Positions 31,971 through 44,199 of a stretch of DNA of 64,000 nucleotides are shown piece by piece. Made by a program: the position numbers and the translations under genes. Each line of letters opens with the position of its first letter. The stretch's first letter is position 1. Below the pieces are notes generated by a model. It made no database searches and was not told the DNA's origin. It saw only the letters and a program-made list of their open reading frames with translations. The stretch comes from Emydura subglobosa (lineage: Eukaryota; Chordata; Testudines; Chelidae), in contig ML679974.1 in the NCBI GenBank assembly GCA_007922225.1, positions 561,657 through 625,656 on the forward strand, written 5' to 3'.

Positions 31971-34289
31971 CCCCAAATGTTGAGGTAGCCATGAGTATCA
32001 AAGCAGAGCAGAAATGCCCTGATTGCATCTCTTGTTTGTTCAGAGCTCTCAGGTGTCTGGGCAAGTGTATGCAGTATGCGTACACCCCTGAGCCAGGGTG
32101 TGAAAGGCATCTGTTTAGATGGGAAGATGCTTGTTCTGGCAGGAAGGCATGTCATTTAGACAATGCTGTGTCACAAATCAAACCTCTTACTGAAATTCAA
32201 GCTGCTCATGTGCTTGCACTTAAATAATCTTGTCCAGCTTGTTCCTTTAGCTCAGAAATCTGCTCTGTTCTGTGCTGCGTCACAACCAGCTGAGTCTTTT
32301 GAATTCCTCTCTGGAATGCTTGACACAGTGTGCGCAAGTGACAGTGATGCCGTTTGACCAGGTTATCAGCATCCACAGGAAAGAGGGTTTGTCTCAACAC
32401 TGGTGAGGACTGAACTGTAACATGCTTTCCTGGTGGGCACGTGCTTCAACACGCTTTCCACATTCCCATGAAAAGGATTCTTTTTCTTCCTGTTGCTAGC
32501 ACTCATAGGTAACCTGTTATACTCTGTCCCTGACTTACCCTGTTCCAGTCCAAATCCATCTGCTTAGGAAAGGATAAAAAGCTTTTCCTACTGTATCACA
32601 GTGGTGACATGAGTTTGAGTAGGTACCAGGAAAGAGGTCTCTGCTAGATATAGTAACCCTTACTTGGGGCTACAGTACAGATAGATGCAACATGGCTCAG
32701 TGCTTTAGAATCCTATACGGTATCTTGCATTTATTCAGAGGAGGGTTAGAATAAGATTTCCAGCAGGGTCTTTATTTTAAAATGGCCAAAGGTGGTATGT
32801 AGAAGAAATAATAATAAAATAGTAAAATAAATTTGAGTCAGATTCTAAGCATCCACAATACAGTTGTTCACAGGCTCCATTGCTGTGAGAAACTGTTCAG
32901 TCTTTTATAGGTCTAATAATTTGATATATTGAGTTTAGAGGGTGTGCTGTTTTCAATATCCCTTTCCTTCTCTCTGCAAGCTTTCCATTTTTAGTAATTT
33001 TCTAGTAAAACTTAGCTAAATGAGTGAAGGGGATTTCCCTGTTTCCATCCCATGCTGCTTTCTTCATTCTTACTAAGGTATCCAGTGAAGGATCTAGTCA
33101 TAGTTCTAGGCAGCTACATACGCTGAGGTACGAAGTGAAGCAGGATATAGCAGTAGACTTGTCAACTGCAGAAATAATAAAACTCCGCACACAGTGGAGA
33201 CAGATGCCCTTGGCTGGATTCACAAGGTGCATTATGTAGACCAGTGTTATTCTAATGTGCTTTCTCTGGGGAAGAGAGCAATTGCTAACAGAGAATAGAT
33301 GGATATGCTGGTGAAGCCCCAGAAGGGGGCTGGGCCACTTCACTTTGGTATATGGGGTTTTCCCCAATGTGTAGAGATCCTGCCACACTCTAATTTTAAC
33401 CCCATACACTCTTCCATGAAAGTCTTTTCTCATTTAATCAGCAGTAATCCATCTAGGTTGTTCTCTAGAGCAGACCTGGTCTTCTGCCCAAGCCACATGC
33501 CTGACTGCTCCCTTTGCCACCTTCTCCATGTAGTTCCTTCCCTCCCTTTTGACTAGGTCTCATGGCTTCCACCCTTTGCTTCAAATCGGCCTTTAAAAAG
33601 CTCCCTTTCAGTCCTCTAAACAACCACAATCTAACCTACAGCACCCCAGCATCCTTCCACCTTGTCATCACTCAGTGCATTAGTTGCATATTTGGATTGT
33701 CTATGTAGCAATCCTCAAGTTATCCTAGAGGTCACTAACCAAAAGACACATCCTGGCAATCAGTGCATGCGGGAGTGGAGAGAAGGGAGAGATTGTCTCC
33801 TTACTTCCTCAGTAAGGACAGAAGAGCTTCAGCCTCCCCTCTGCACCCCTGAGCTTCTGAGATTCACAGGAGAGAGGCTGCAACCTCCTCCTATTGCATG
33901 CATCCCCTCCCCCTCCCTACACACCCCTTCTATGGGCTCCGAAGCTCCTTGTCTTCCTTGGACAGAGTCCTGTGGTGACTGGGAGGGCTGCTCTGCCATT
34001 GTTTGACTTGAGAAATACTAGCAGACACATGGAATTGTTTAAGATTGCTGCCTAAACTGCGAACTCCTTCCGTTGTCTCCTTTTTTCCTGTCTGCATGCA
34101 GTTAGCATTAGTCTAATCTTCCCCTTTTGGGGTGCACAGGAAGCATCTGTCTGGCTTACACCCAGTGTTTACTAAAACCTTGGAATGGGGCAGTCGAGCT
34201 ATAGCACCCTCTCCTCTGACCTGCATCAGTTCTGTAGGCATAGGTGCTGCTGCTGTTGCCTTGCTTGGGCAGACTTGTAAGTCCAAGAC
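31971..34289. other. Intron 2: nothing firm
   Basis: 'ctcttccatgaaagtctttt' near 33410 resembles an L2-type 3' block ('tcctccaggaagccttccct'), but the match is weak. The remainder shows no gene or repeat that I can support. Confidence 0.4.
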
Positions 34290-34376
34290 GCAGATCCTTA
34301 AAGGTATTTAGGTGCCTAATTCTGATTGATTTCTGTGGGAGTTGGACACCTAATTACTGTTGCAAATCTGGACCCA
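34290..34376. repeat. Palindromic 'AGATCCTCAAAGG' family, diverged copy
   Basis: 'gcagatccttaaaggtattt' and 'aggtgcctaattctga' on the left, 'tgggagttggacacctaatt' and 'gcaaatctggaccc' on the right. Same arms as 23822-23908 with more changes. Confidence 0.7.
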
Positions 34377-35149
34377 AGCGGATTGTTCTTTACAGCGTTG
34401 CAGTGATGCATCAAGAGCCCGTCAGCAGCACGTCTCAGAGGTGGGTAAGGAGCAGCGATCCTGATGTCCGTACCCTGCTCCCTCCCGGCTGCATGCTGTT
34501 GGGTGTGTTCCATGGTGTCTTGATGAAGCAGTATTTTCCATATCAATATAGATGTCAGCTGTCCATTTGGGCTGGCCCAGTAACAGGCAACAGAACAGAA
34601 CACAGCGACAGAAATGACTGTTCATTCTCTAGCATGATTTGTATTCATGGGAACAGTGTTTCACATTGAGGTTTCAGCACTCTGATGGGAGATGGGTTGG
34701 GACAAAATCTTGTAAATGAAGCCATGCCATCAAGTTTCTTCAGTAGTGGCTGCAGAATTAATAGACAGGGAATACTTCAGTGCAGCTGCATTGGCCATGC
34801 TGCTAGGAATCCTTCCCTCTTGCAATGGCTTGAAATACTGGACAAGTGGGGAGTGATTGTTACAGTAATCCCTTCCATCTGCTAGCACTCACTCCAGTGC
34901 CCTTCAGAGAAACACGTACCTCCATTTCAGCAGGGGGAGAGAGGTCTAACCTAATCAGAGCGAGCATTGAATCCAATGACTTTCAGCACGTCTAGTTTTT
35001 CGTTGTTTCCTTTTTAGTTCTTTTTGTGAGCAAAGGTTCCTAAGATTCTGCCCTCCTTGTATTAGCAAGACCTCTTCTCTGCTTGATGCAAGTTAGATGG
35101 GGCTACTTCTAAACAGGGGCTATAGGCAATCCTGTTTCCACTGAAGTTA
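34377..35149. other. Intron 2: nothing recognised
   Basis: No feature that I can support. Confidence 0.5.
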
Positions 35150-35272
35150 TTAGGGCAGTGATCCTGCAAGGTGCTGAACACCTTATAAGATCCTGAACAT
35201 CTTCAACTCTCATTGACACCAATGGGAGCTGAGAGTGCTCAGCACCTCATAGGGCTGGGCTTAGGTTACCTC
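35150..35272. repeat. Palindromic 'GATCCTGCAAGGTGCTGA' repeat
   Basis: Left arm 'tgatcctgcaaggtgctgaa' with 'caactctcattgac'; right arm 'accaatgggagctgagagtg' with 'ctcagcacctcatagg'. The arms pair around the 'cattgacaccaatgg' centre. The left arm has an extra internal piece (about 35180-35203). Confidence 0.65.
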
Positions 35273-36839
35273 TTTGGAAGGGATTGGTTGGAGGTAGGCT
35301 TTATAGTTACGGCACAGATTTATAATGTAGGAGATGGGGGAAGCGCTCTTCAAAATGCTCCATGGATACTTGGCAATGTTAATGCAGTGAATCACAGAAG
35401 ATAATAACACCTCTCCTTTTATATGGCTGTTAACAACATAGATAAAGACTCCTGCATCATATCACTATAGACTTACAGTTTATAAATCTGAAGTTAGAGG
35501 TTTATATTTAATAACGAAGGAAACATTGTTCTTTTGTTTTTGCTGTCTTGCTCTTAAAACAGATTTAGCCAACCAGTGCTTGTTTGATGAAAAAGCTAAA
35601 CTGTTGTCCTGACACAGCATTGCCCCGTTCACAAAAGTTACATACGCTCTGCTATTGAAAACCTTTGTCTTTCTTCCCGGTGAGTTTCTGTTACCAAGCA
35701 CTTCCTGACACTTTCCTCAAGTTCTACTCTTTGCAGAGGGAGGGGGACAGTCTCTTCCTGTTGTATATGTAATGATACTTGCAGCAGCTGTGCAGAAAGC
35801 TGGAATTACATTTGTGGGTTAAAGTCTGGCTCCCAGGCTTTCCTTGAGCTCACTTCTGTATTTTCTTTCCCTGATAAATCTCTCTTTACTTCTCTTCTAC
35901 CTTCCCCTGCCTTTCCAAACTTATTTCTCAAGAAACTTTCTGTACCTTACCTGTTTCCTTAGCAGCAGCATTATGTCACATGGGATCCTAGCCTATTCCA
36001 GGCTTTGTGTGAGTAGGGAGAAGCTATCTGACTTGGAATGCATTGGAACTGGTGTCCCTTCCCTTCTTATAAATATTCTGGTGCAAGCTGGGACACACCT
36101 GAAACCCCTTATACTAAAAGGGATTTCCTTAGGGAATGGAAGTCTGAATCTGAAGTCTGGTGTTTGCATTTGAGGCGAAGTCCTGTTTTGTGGGGTGTAG
36201 TTTTTGTTGCAAACCTCATTTTCCCCTCATCCCTCTCCATTAATTATGAGATTTTAAAATATAATGCTGAAACTTGCATTACTCTCAAAGACCTCTTATT
36301 TCTTGATGATTTAATGGGCATCTGTTGCCGTGTCTCATATTTTGATCTATTTCAATATTACAAACTTGTACCTTTTTACAATGTTGGGAGTTGATGTTCC
36401 CATTAAGATGCATCAAAGTGATTTGTTTGTCACTCCTACTGTGCAACGTGATGATCATCTCAATATGAGACATGGCATTTATTCCAGTTGGATACAAATT
36501 GTACAATATATTTGCTGTTAGGCCATCTTAGGGAGGGAGACACACAAGAGGAAAAGTTGAAAAAGATACATTGAACAAGTGCCAAAATTTAAATGGAAGG
36601 CATCAATGCAATTCTGGGCTCATGCTTAGTTACTCTGTCAAACCCTTCAGACTTCTGTATATTCCTAAAGGGACCTCAACTTAATCTAGTTGAAGAGTTA
36701 AATAGTTCCAGGTTCTACACTAGCCGATGAATCACCTAGCTAGCACTTACGGTTTTACAATCCCACTTTGCTATCTTTTACAATGTTGTTGTTTTTCTCT
36801 CCTCTGTTGTTTGAGGTCGACACACAGGAGAAGCTATGA
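35273..36839. other. Intron 2: nothing recognised
   Basis: AT-rich unique-looking sequence, chance frames only. Confidence 0.5.
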
Positions 36840-36925
36840 TTTTTTTTTATTTATATTGGAGTCCAAAGACCCCAACTGAGATCAGGGCCCCTTTTGCTCC
36901 AGACACTTTACTAACAGAGGTATGC
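36840..36925 (-). repeat. Dispersed repeat, 'GTCCCTGCCCCAAA' family, copy 3 (partial)
   Basis: 'ggagtccaaagaccccaact', 'gagatcagggccccttttgc' and 'tccagacacttta' match the part of this family that precedes the 'cactgtacaaacac' block. It is truncated before the best-known segment. Confidence 0.5.
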
Positions 36926-37033
36926 AGTCTGCACCCTGAGGAGTTTGGGGAAATAGTGAAACTGACTATGTACAGAGACTTATTTAACAAGCAATGTACT
37001 TTGTTTCCTCTCTTTCCAGTTTGTTTCAGTTTA

Positions 37034-37333
37034 GGCTAGGTTTCCACTGCCAAAACAAGATGTTTGTTTTATTTTTGTCTTATACAGTGAGAATTACAGT
37101 GCATTAGTTACCTTGCTGGAAAGTCCTAGTGGAAACAATGGGCAGGTAGTTTTTACCATGATATAACTGGCTGAGGTCATCACTTCCCCACTCCCATATG
37201 CAACTGACATCACATAGCTTAATCATGGTAAAAATGAGAGCTTTGTTTCCACAAGGATTTTATAATGAGATAGCTAAAATGTTAATTATCTTGCTGTAAA
37301 AACACAGCTTGTTTTGATAGTGAAGACATAGCT
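37034..37333. mobile_element. Non-autonomous DNA element with inverted ends
   Basis: The left end reads GGCTAGGTTTCCACTGCC then AAAACAAG. The reverse complement of the right end reads AGCTATGTCTTCACTATC then AAAACAAG, matching about 18 of 26. It is roughly 300 bp long and no target duplication is clear. The end layout (GGC...CACT) recalls the Harbinger-like element at 21480, but a link is not proven. Confidence 0.5.
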
Positions 37334-39240
37334 TCTGTCCTCATAAGTGTTGCCTTAACATTAGGTTAAAAACTTGTAGTACAATTTTAAAATATCCAGT
37401 GTCCCTTTAAAACTCTGGCATAGGTTTACAGTGAGAGGAATCTCAAATGGCAAAGGTGAGGGAAGTAGTTGAGTGATCCCAACTACAAATGGCTCTTTTT
37501 CTCCATGTTTGCCCCCATGCATGTTAATTCTCTCCATTCTTTCTCTTCCTTGACATTACTGCATCCCTAAAGAGACCTTATACTTTCCACCTTTCTTTTA
37601 ACCAAAGAAAACTGGACTGAACTCTTCACAGTTCAGAGCTGTGCACTGACTATGGATCAAAAGAAGGGCTCCTGGAGGTCTTAATTAACCGTATAGTCTC
37701 TGTTTGAGAGGAGAAGGCTTGGAAATGAAGTCTCTGCTATTCAGATCTGAAGCAATATTGCTGCAACGCTGGAGAATTCATAAAAGTGCATGGAAAAGAG
37801 TGTACCTCCCTAGCAGCTGCAGTTCCTTACTTAGGGAGGAGGATGGGTTTTGGAGTGTGCAGCTACATGTTGGGAGGATCAAATGCCTTGGGAAGTGCAT
37901 ATGCAGTGTTTGTAGCTGTGTCAGCGACTGGAAATGCAAACTGATGTGTGAAACTTCAATACTCGCACCCTTGTTCTCATAAGCCAAACATAAGTCACAG
38001 TCCTCTTCAACTGCAGCCAAGAGTAGGGGTCCCCACCTTCTCCTGTATTTATTACAAAAACACTGGTCTCTTCATAATTATGATTGAACCATTGTAAACC
38101 TGATGTTTTTGACACTCTTAATTTTTGCAGACCTAACCAATTTGCCTGAAATTCCCTAAGTGTGATTCAATGCTACAATTTTTTTTCTTGGATAGTTTGG
38201 GGCAAATTGGGTCAAGTACTTTAGAGATAATGTGGTCTGAAAATTGGGCTATTTTCACTACTTAAACGCTTTCCTTGTGTGGTGTTGTAATGTGATGCTT
38301 CAAATGGAATGGCTTACAAATTCTGAATTTGTTTTAAGCAGCTGGCTTTGAAAAGTCGTGCCTGTGAAAATTCTGCATACGTGTTTTAAGTTATTAGAAG
38401 CTATATCCACATGCACCTAGAACACTGCAGTGTTCTAAAATCTGCAAGCTGCCATGTTTGCACTCTAGGAAGCTTGCATCAGCTGAGTTGCCTACACTAG
38501 GCATTGATGCTATGCACAGATTTTGAAGCAAACAACTATGAATTCTGTATGGCGCCTGTGCCCCATACTTCCAAAGTACTCCATGCTGTCCAGCATTAAG
38601 GGTTTTTTAAAAACAGAAACGTTAACTCTAAAATTCCAGGCTTTAAAACATAGCTAGTCCTCAAAACACGTGTTCTCCTGAAATTATTTTGACTGTACTG
38701 AATGTTTGTCTCAGAACATATCTATAATTACATCTGTATTGTAATCTAACAGTGCAGCTTGTTATGATTCCCTCCGATTTCCCTCATAGTCTTTGTTACC
38801 AAGTGCAGCTGTATAATTTTGTGGCAAACTCGACTGTAAATCGTGAAAAAATTATTTTCTCTGTAGTTGCTTCTGTATATATAATCAGTCATGATTTTCT
38901 TTTAAAGACCAGATCCACTTAATGTTCCCAATTCTAGACTGACTCTTGACTGTCTCTGGCTTCCTGGGTGTTCACTGAAATTGTTTGGAGCTGTAGGAAC
39001 AGATTTGCTTCTGGCACAGAACACAATTTTCAGATGCATTTGCCATCCTTAAATGAGGCATAGAACAAAGTTCTACTGTGAATGGAAACTCTAGCTGCTT
39101 AAGTTCTCCCCATTGGGCTGTAGAGAAAGAAGCTGAAGAATGAAGTATTCTAAAAATCTGGACTCTTTTTACAGGGGTCTGAATATTCATTCTGCTGCTG
39201 TGTACGTACAAAACCCGATTTGCAATACTTATTTACATTG
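37334..39240. other. Intron 2: nothing recognised
   Basis: Unique-looking AT-rich sequence. No exon or repeat named. Confidence 0.5.
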
Positions 39241-39334
39241 TGTAGTACCTGGGAATCCCTGTCATGGACCAGGAACCCAGTTTTAGGCACTGTACACACA
39301 CCAAACACAGATAGTCCATGCCCCAAAGATTATG
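39241..39334 (-). repeat. Dispersed repeat, 'GTCCCTGCCCCAAA' family, copy 4
   Basis: 'gtagtacctgggaatccctg', 'tcatggaccaggaacccagt', 'ttaggcactgtacacacacc' and 'agtccatgccccaaagatta' carry the full block order of the family. Confidence 0.7.
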
Positions 39335-40213
39335 TTTGAAGTGTGAGATGGGGAAAAAAATGTTGGATACTGACAGGGAGTGTTCAAAGACTGTTTTGTT
39401 TAAAATCTTTCATAATTGTAGTAACTCCAAATCAGCAGGTAAATTTATCCCTCATTTCCAGTATTTTCTGATGCCCTGGATGTGACGCCTCTTAGCTTGT
39501 TCAGGGTTCCCCAGTTTCCCAGGTAGTTTCTAGGACCCAAACCCACTTTCTGCAATGGAATTCTAGCCACTCATACTTTAGTTGGAGGCAGCTAACATGA
39601 GACTTCTGCAGATCCTTCCCAAACATGGATATGCTGCCACTTAACCACTTCTATGGATAAATTCCTATACTCAAAAGAGGACGAGTGTGAACTCCTAAAG
39701 GCAACATGTAGTAAGAAAAAACCTAAGAGTGAAGAATTAAGACTTGAAGCTCCTTGCAGCTGCAGTCTTATCATGATCTTGCATTGGATGTTGCTCTGGT
39801 GAGCAGGAAGTGCCACAGGCTGTAGACCAAATGGCTACAGGATAGACCAGGCAAGAGCCAGAAACCAACAGGCTGCGCTATGACAGAGCATACTTTTTAT
39901 AGCCACTATGGTTCTTCCATAGCGCCTGATGTAGACTGAGACCATCACTTGCTGCTCTCAAATAAAAGAGGCTTCATCAGATGTTTCCAGTGTAGTGACA
40001 TTATCAGTAAATAGTTTCCATTCCTTCCGATCTGACAGCTACTTCAGTCCTAGCACTTCATGCACTATCTGGGATTATTCTGGTATTATCTTACTTGGGA
40101 ACTATCATATCTTTTAAAAAGATATTAAAACCTAGGATGTATCCCTATTAGCTATAGAAAGCACAGGCCTGAGTTGACTGGTTATAGTTGTTAGCCTCTC
40201 TATAAAAGACAGA
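39335..40213. other. Intron 2: nothing recognised
   Basis: No feature that I can support apart from the target copy at 40203-40213 of the next element. Confidence 0.5.
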
Positions 40214-40373
40214 AGATGAGTGAGGTAAGATCTTTTATTGGACCAACTTCTGTTGGTGAGAGAGACAAGCTTTTGAGCCACACAGAGCTCTTCTTCAGGT
40301 CCAAAGATATTACCTCACCCACCTTATCTGTCTGATATCATGGAACTGACATGGCTACAAACTACACTACATT
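40214..40373. mobile_element. SINE-like hairpin repeat A, with 11-nt target duplication
   Basis: The unit 'aggtaagatcttttattgga', 'ccaacttctgttggtgagag', 'agacaagcttttgagccaca' runs to 'tggaactgacatggctacaa'. It is flanked by the perfect direct repeat TAAAAGACAGA at 40203-40213 and 40374-40384. An 11-nt target copy suggests retroposition. The ends pair in part (GGTAAGATCTTTTATTGGACC with GGTCCAAAGATATTACC). Confidence 0.75.
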
Positions 40374-40384
40374 TAAAAGACAGA

Positions 40385-41424
40385 CATTTGGAGAACCCTA
40401 TTATTTGGCGGTGAAGATAAGAGTATTTCTATATCTACTAAATATATTTAAAGAGTATACAAATCCCATCTTTCCGTGGTTTATAATTCTGAGCTGAGAA
40501 ATTAAATTCATTACCACTGGACCTGGTAAATCTAGGTTCAGCTATCTTCAGTGTTTATCTATTATTTTAACAATAAAGCTTCATTTATTTAGCTCAACAC
40601 AATGTTCATCTATTTGTAATGCATTTTTCTAGAAGACTTTGGCCACTCACAGTTTATGATCTATCGATAGAAAGTAGCTCCTCAAAGTTAACTGCATTTT
40701 CTTTTGCTGTATATTTATGCCATGGCAATAATTTCTAGATAGCATTGTTACTACATTATCAGGGAGCCTAAATATTTGCATTCTGTGTGCACATGGGGTA
40801 TTTCTATACCATCCCCATTGGCTCTGTTTTTGTAGCTGACAGTTTAACATTTAGAACTTTCTAACTCATTGCATACCATAGTGTAAAATACCTTTTAAAC
40901 TGAAAGCAGTTAAGCTACATTAGAGAAATGGAAGGACAAACTGTTGTTTCAGTGTTAACTTATGCAAACAAGAAAGAAACCATTCAGAGCTCAGTCTCAC
41001 AACCAAGACTGATACTTCTGTCCTTCATCACCACCTTGTGACTCCACATGGCAGCCTCTGCTCTCAAGTTACACACAAATGGCAGGGGTGAGGGTGAAAC
41101 ACAGAATCACTGGTGCAGTTTCCAGAGCTTCTAGCCTGGCAGGAGGGACAGAATGAACAAAGCATGCAGGCTTGGCAGATACTCTGTGCACAAGGACACA
41201 ATCCAGCCACCCACAAGAAAGCTAGGCACTTGGACTTTAACTGGCTTGAAAATAGGCTCATTTCAATGGTGAATATATCTCCTGTCTCCGACAGTGGCCT
41301 GTATCAGGGCTTCAGGGGGAGTGTACAGAACAAGCATTTGGAGTGATCCACCCGTCTTCCCTTTCTGGCGGTCAGGCGGCTTAGGGTTGCCTTGGACATG
41401 TGGTTGTTTCACTGACTATTTTGT
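40385..41424. other. Intron 2: nothing recognised
   Basis: No feature that I can support. Confidence 0.5.
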
Positions 41425-41700
41425 CTAATAGCCATTGATGGACCTGTCCTTATCTAGTTCTTTGTTAAACCCAGTTACGCTTTTGGCCATCGGAACATCC
41501 CATGGCAATGAATTCCACAGTTTAATTGTGTGTTGTGTGAAAAAAGTACTTCCCTTTGTTTGTATTAAACCTGATGTCTTTTTAAAAAAAAAAAAATCAC
41601 CACCTTGTGAAGGCAGGAAGGGAACATTTAGGAGTGGAAGGTCAGTCAGGATTCTGAGCATTAACTCTCTTCCCTCCTGATCTTTTAGGTTACACATCCT
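41425..41700 (-). mobile_element. CR1 LINE ORF2 C-terminus, antisense fragment
   Basis: The minus strand reads GSTFFTQHTIKLWNSLPWDV and then SVTGFNKELDKDRSINGY, the well-kept C-terminal block of CR1-type ORF2. A pure A run at 41584-41596 disturbs the start. Truncated at both ends. Confidence 0.8.
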
Positions 41701-43229
41701 GTTTTGTAGGATCTTTCTACTGTATCTGTTTTACTTCAGAGTGACTTACCATGGAACTTTCTGGCTACAGGTCTGTGAAACAGCAAACAAAGCTCAGATG
41801 AAAATGTACAAACCTGGAAAATGGGCCATGTTGTGTGCCAGGTAATGCATACTGAAACAGTTCTTCTGAGTGAGAATTTAAATGCAGAGGAAGGGCAGAT
41901 GAGTGGCCATTTCTAGAATCTGATTTCATGCTTTATCTTCTAATCCCTGGTGGCTATGGCATCACGTGTGGCTGTCTAGTGGTGCAAAGGACGGCATTGC
42001 TAAACAGTGCTAGGGAAATAATAATTACAGTGAACCTTGAAGCCTCCGTGGACCTTTGGCAGAGTAGGTAGTGAATCTTTGCTGCTGCCAATGAAGAAAG
42101 TCTCTGTAACGGCAGACATCGCTTCCTGTTGTTCACTGCATGGCTGTCTCAGATTCCATGGGGAACAACCATCTTTTCAAAGCAGCCCTCTGTTACAGCT
42201 TCCACTTCCTTGTGGAATACAGTCATTATGCAGGAAAATGGGTCCCAGATGGCCTCTGCCTGCTGTAGTGTTTCAAATTAAAGGATTTGTAGGAAACATC
42301 ATTCCATATAGATGACATGCGAAATATTGATTCATTGCTCTTGTTTTTGTTGCATATATAATCTTGCACCTACTCTTCCCAAATTCACTTCATACATACT
42401 TATTAGAGCATCTTTAATACTGGACATGAGAGAAGCTGGGGCTGCTTGTGGAAGCTGCTTGTGGATGAGCCAGTGTCTGTGGCTTTTTGTAGACCAGCTC
42501 CACTATGAGCAACTCAGTTCCTGCATGTTGGAATTACTGCTACCAGCTATTTTAATAACTTCTTCAGAGAAGTTCAGTTTCATATTGAAACTGAGAAGTA
42601 GAGATGTTGCTTTTGTTACAAGGTCCACGGGGCATTGCCTTGTCATAACACAGATCTGGAGCAACTATTCCTTGGTTTCTGATGTTGTAACATCCAGTGA
42701 CCTGTCACTCTCCACTCAGGAGTATAACAGGCTGAGTTGTTGGTATTCTAAGGGTCATGCTCCTCTTCCATGAATGGTTAGAGGGGGTGGAGTGGTCTAC
42801 GCCAATGTCCAGTCCAGGAAAAGTGCCTGAGTTTTTCCGGGGTGAAGAAGGGAGACAATTTCAACTCTAGACTGTCAAAGAAACCCTGCTGTCAAGGCAG
42901 CTGCAGGAGGGGTCATTTGGCCTAATCTGGAAGCAGTAGGCTATTGATGTAGGTCACTTGCCCAAATTAAAGTTTTGGATGGCCAGTCACTGAATTTGGC
43001 TCTGTCATGCAGCATGTAGGTAGGTCAGTGTGTGGCACGATGAGTCTGTCACTGTGTGCAAAGCGTAATTAGCCACAAGATTGTCCAAGATTTTAGTACA
43101 GTTCCGAATGTTAGACACTTTGGGGATACTGAGAACCTCTGCAGTTGCATGAGAATAAAAATAAGGGATATGAACACTTGTGCTTCATAGCATAAGAGAG
43201 TCTTTAAGTGGAGAGCAGAGGAAAAGCCT
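41701..43229. other. Intron 2: nothing recognised
   Basis: A 153-codon plus-strand frame (42312-42773) has no recognised domain, no useful splice context and a low-complexity start. I treat it as chance. Confidence 0.45.
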
Positions 43230-43372
43230 TTCCCTGTGGGCAGGCTATTTCACAGATGTTCCTTATGAGGTTTCTTGTTCTTCTGTCTGAAGTGTCTGAT
43301 ATTGGCCACGATTAGGGTACTGGACTAGACAGTCCATTGGTCTGATCTAATATAGCATTTTCTGTGCATTAC
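43230..43372 (+). mobile_element. CR1 LINE 3' end
   Basis: 'gtgggcaggctatttcacag', 'gtctgaagtgtctgatattg', 'ggtactggactagacagtcc' and 'attggtctgatctaatatag' follow the CR1 3' untranslated end in order. Confidence 0.75.
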
Positions 43373-44199
43373 CTGTAAAACTCACTCTAATTCTGTGAGC
43401 TGCAAAAATGCCTTTTCAATTACCTTTTCAGGTTGGAAAGGGCCTTCCAGACCCCAGGTGTGTAAATGTCGTTTATTATATCCACTCTGTCCTTCTGCCA
43501 TCAGCTACTGAATTGGAGAGGGCTGTGACCAGATTACTTCATTGGTTCTGGAGGGCAGAGAACTAATTCATATTAGGTGCTGCTGTTGAGGAGCAAGTAT
43601 TTACATTTGCTTCTGGAACTTTTCACACATTCCAAGTCCTGTGAAGAAGGCTTGGAGGAAAGATACCGTCAGTTTATTAATAAAGTTGTTGGCTTTATGA
43701 AAGCCCATTCAGATCACCATCTTTGCTATCAACCAGCTCCTCAAATAATCTTGCCGCTCTTACCCACACTAGTGAAACTCTGTCCTTACTATCTGAAAAG
43801 CAATAGATTGCAAAGCACTTGGGAATATTTACTGATCAGACTGCTGGCTTGCTTGACTGAACATTCCTAACATTGCAAGCTCTGAACAGAGGGCATCTCC
43901 TGCATTTGACACATTCTGTTAGCAGATCTTCACAATGGAGCTGCACCTGCAAGAAACACTCAACATACCCTATATTGAAAAGGCAGCTGCTTTCTCAGAG
44001 GTGGCCTCTTTCACAGCTTGGCAAGAGAGATCACACAGCCTTCTTTTCTGGGCCTCATGTTGATAATGCTCTTCTTGACCCAGAGGCCTCGATACAAAGA
44101 AAGGTAGCCTCCAAGCACACCATAATTCTGAAAACAAACCATGTAGCTTGTAAGGTGAAAAGTTTCTAGCTAACACTCTAGTGCTTGGAATCTGAATAA
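43373..44199. other. Intron 2: unrecognised open frames
   Basis: Two plus-strand frames follow each other, 43577-43870 and 43873-44169. The first gives a helical-looking peptide that includes EERYRQFINKVVGFMKAHSD and ILPLLPTLVKLCPYYLKSNR. I recognise no family. They could be remnants of a transposon or pseudogene, or chance. Confidence 0.3.

Noticed and set aside
33395..33560. Possible L2 LINE 3' end
   Set aside because: Only one short block resembles L2; too weak to list as a feature.
42312..42773. 153-codon plus-strand frame in intron 2
   Set aside because: Cys/Leu/Ser-rich random-looking product and no recognised family.
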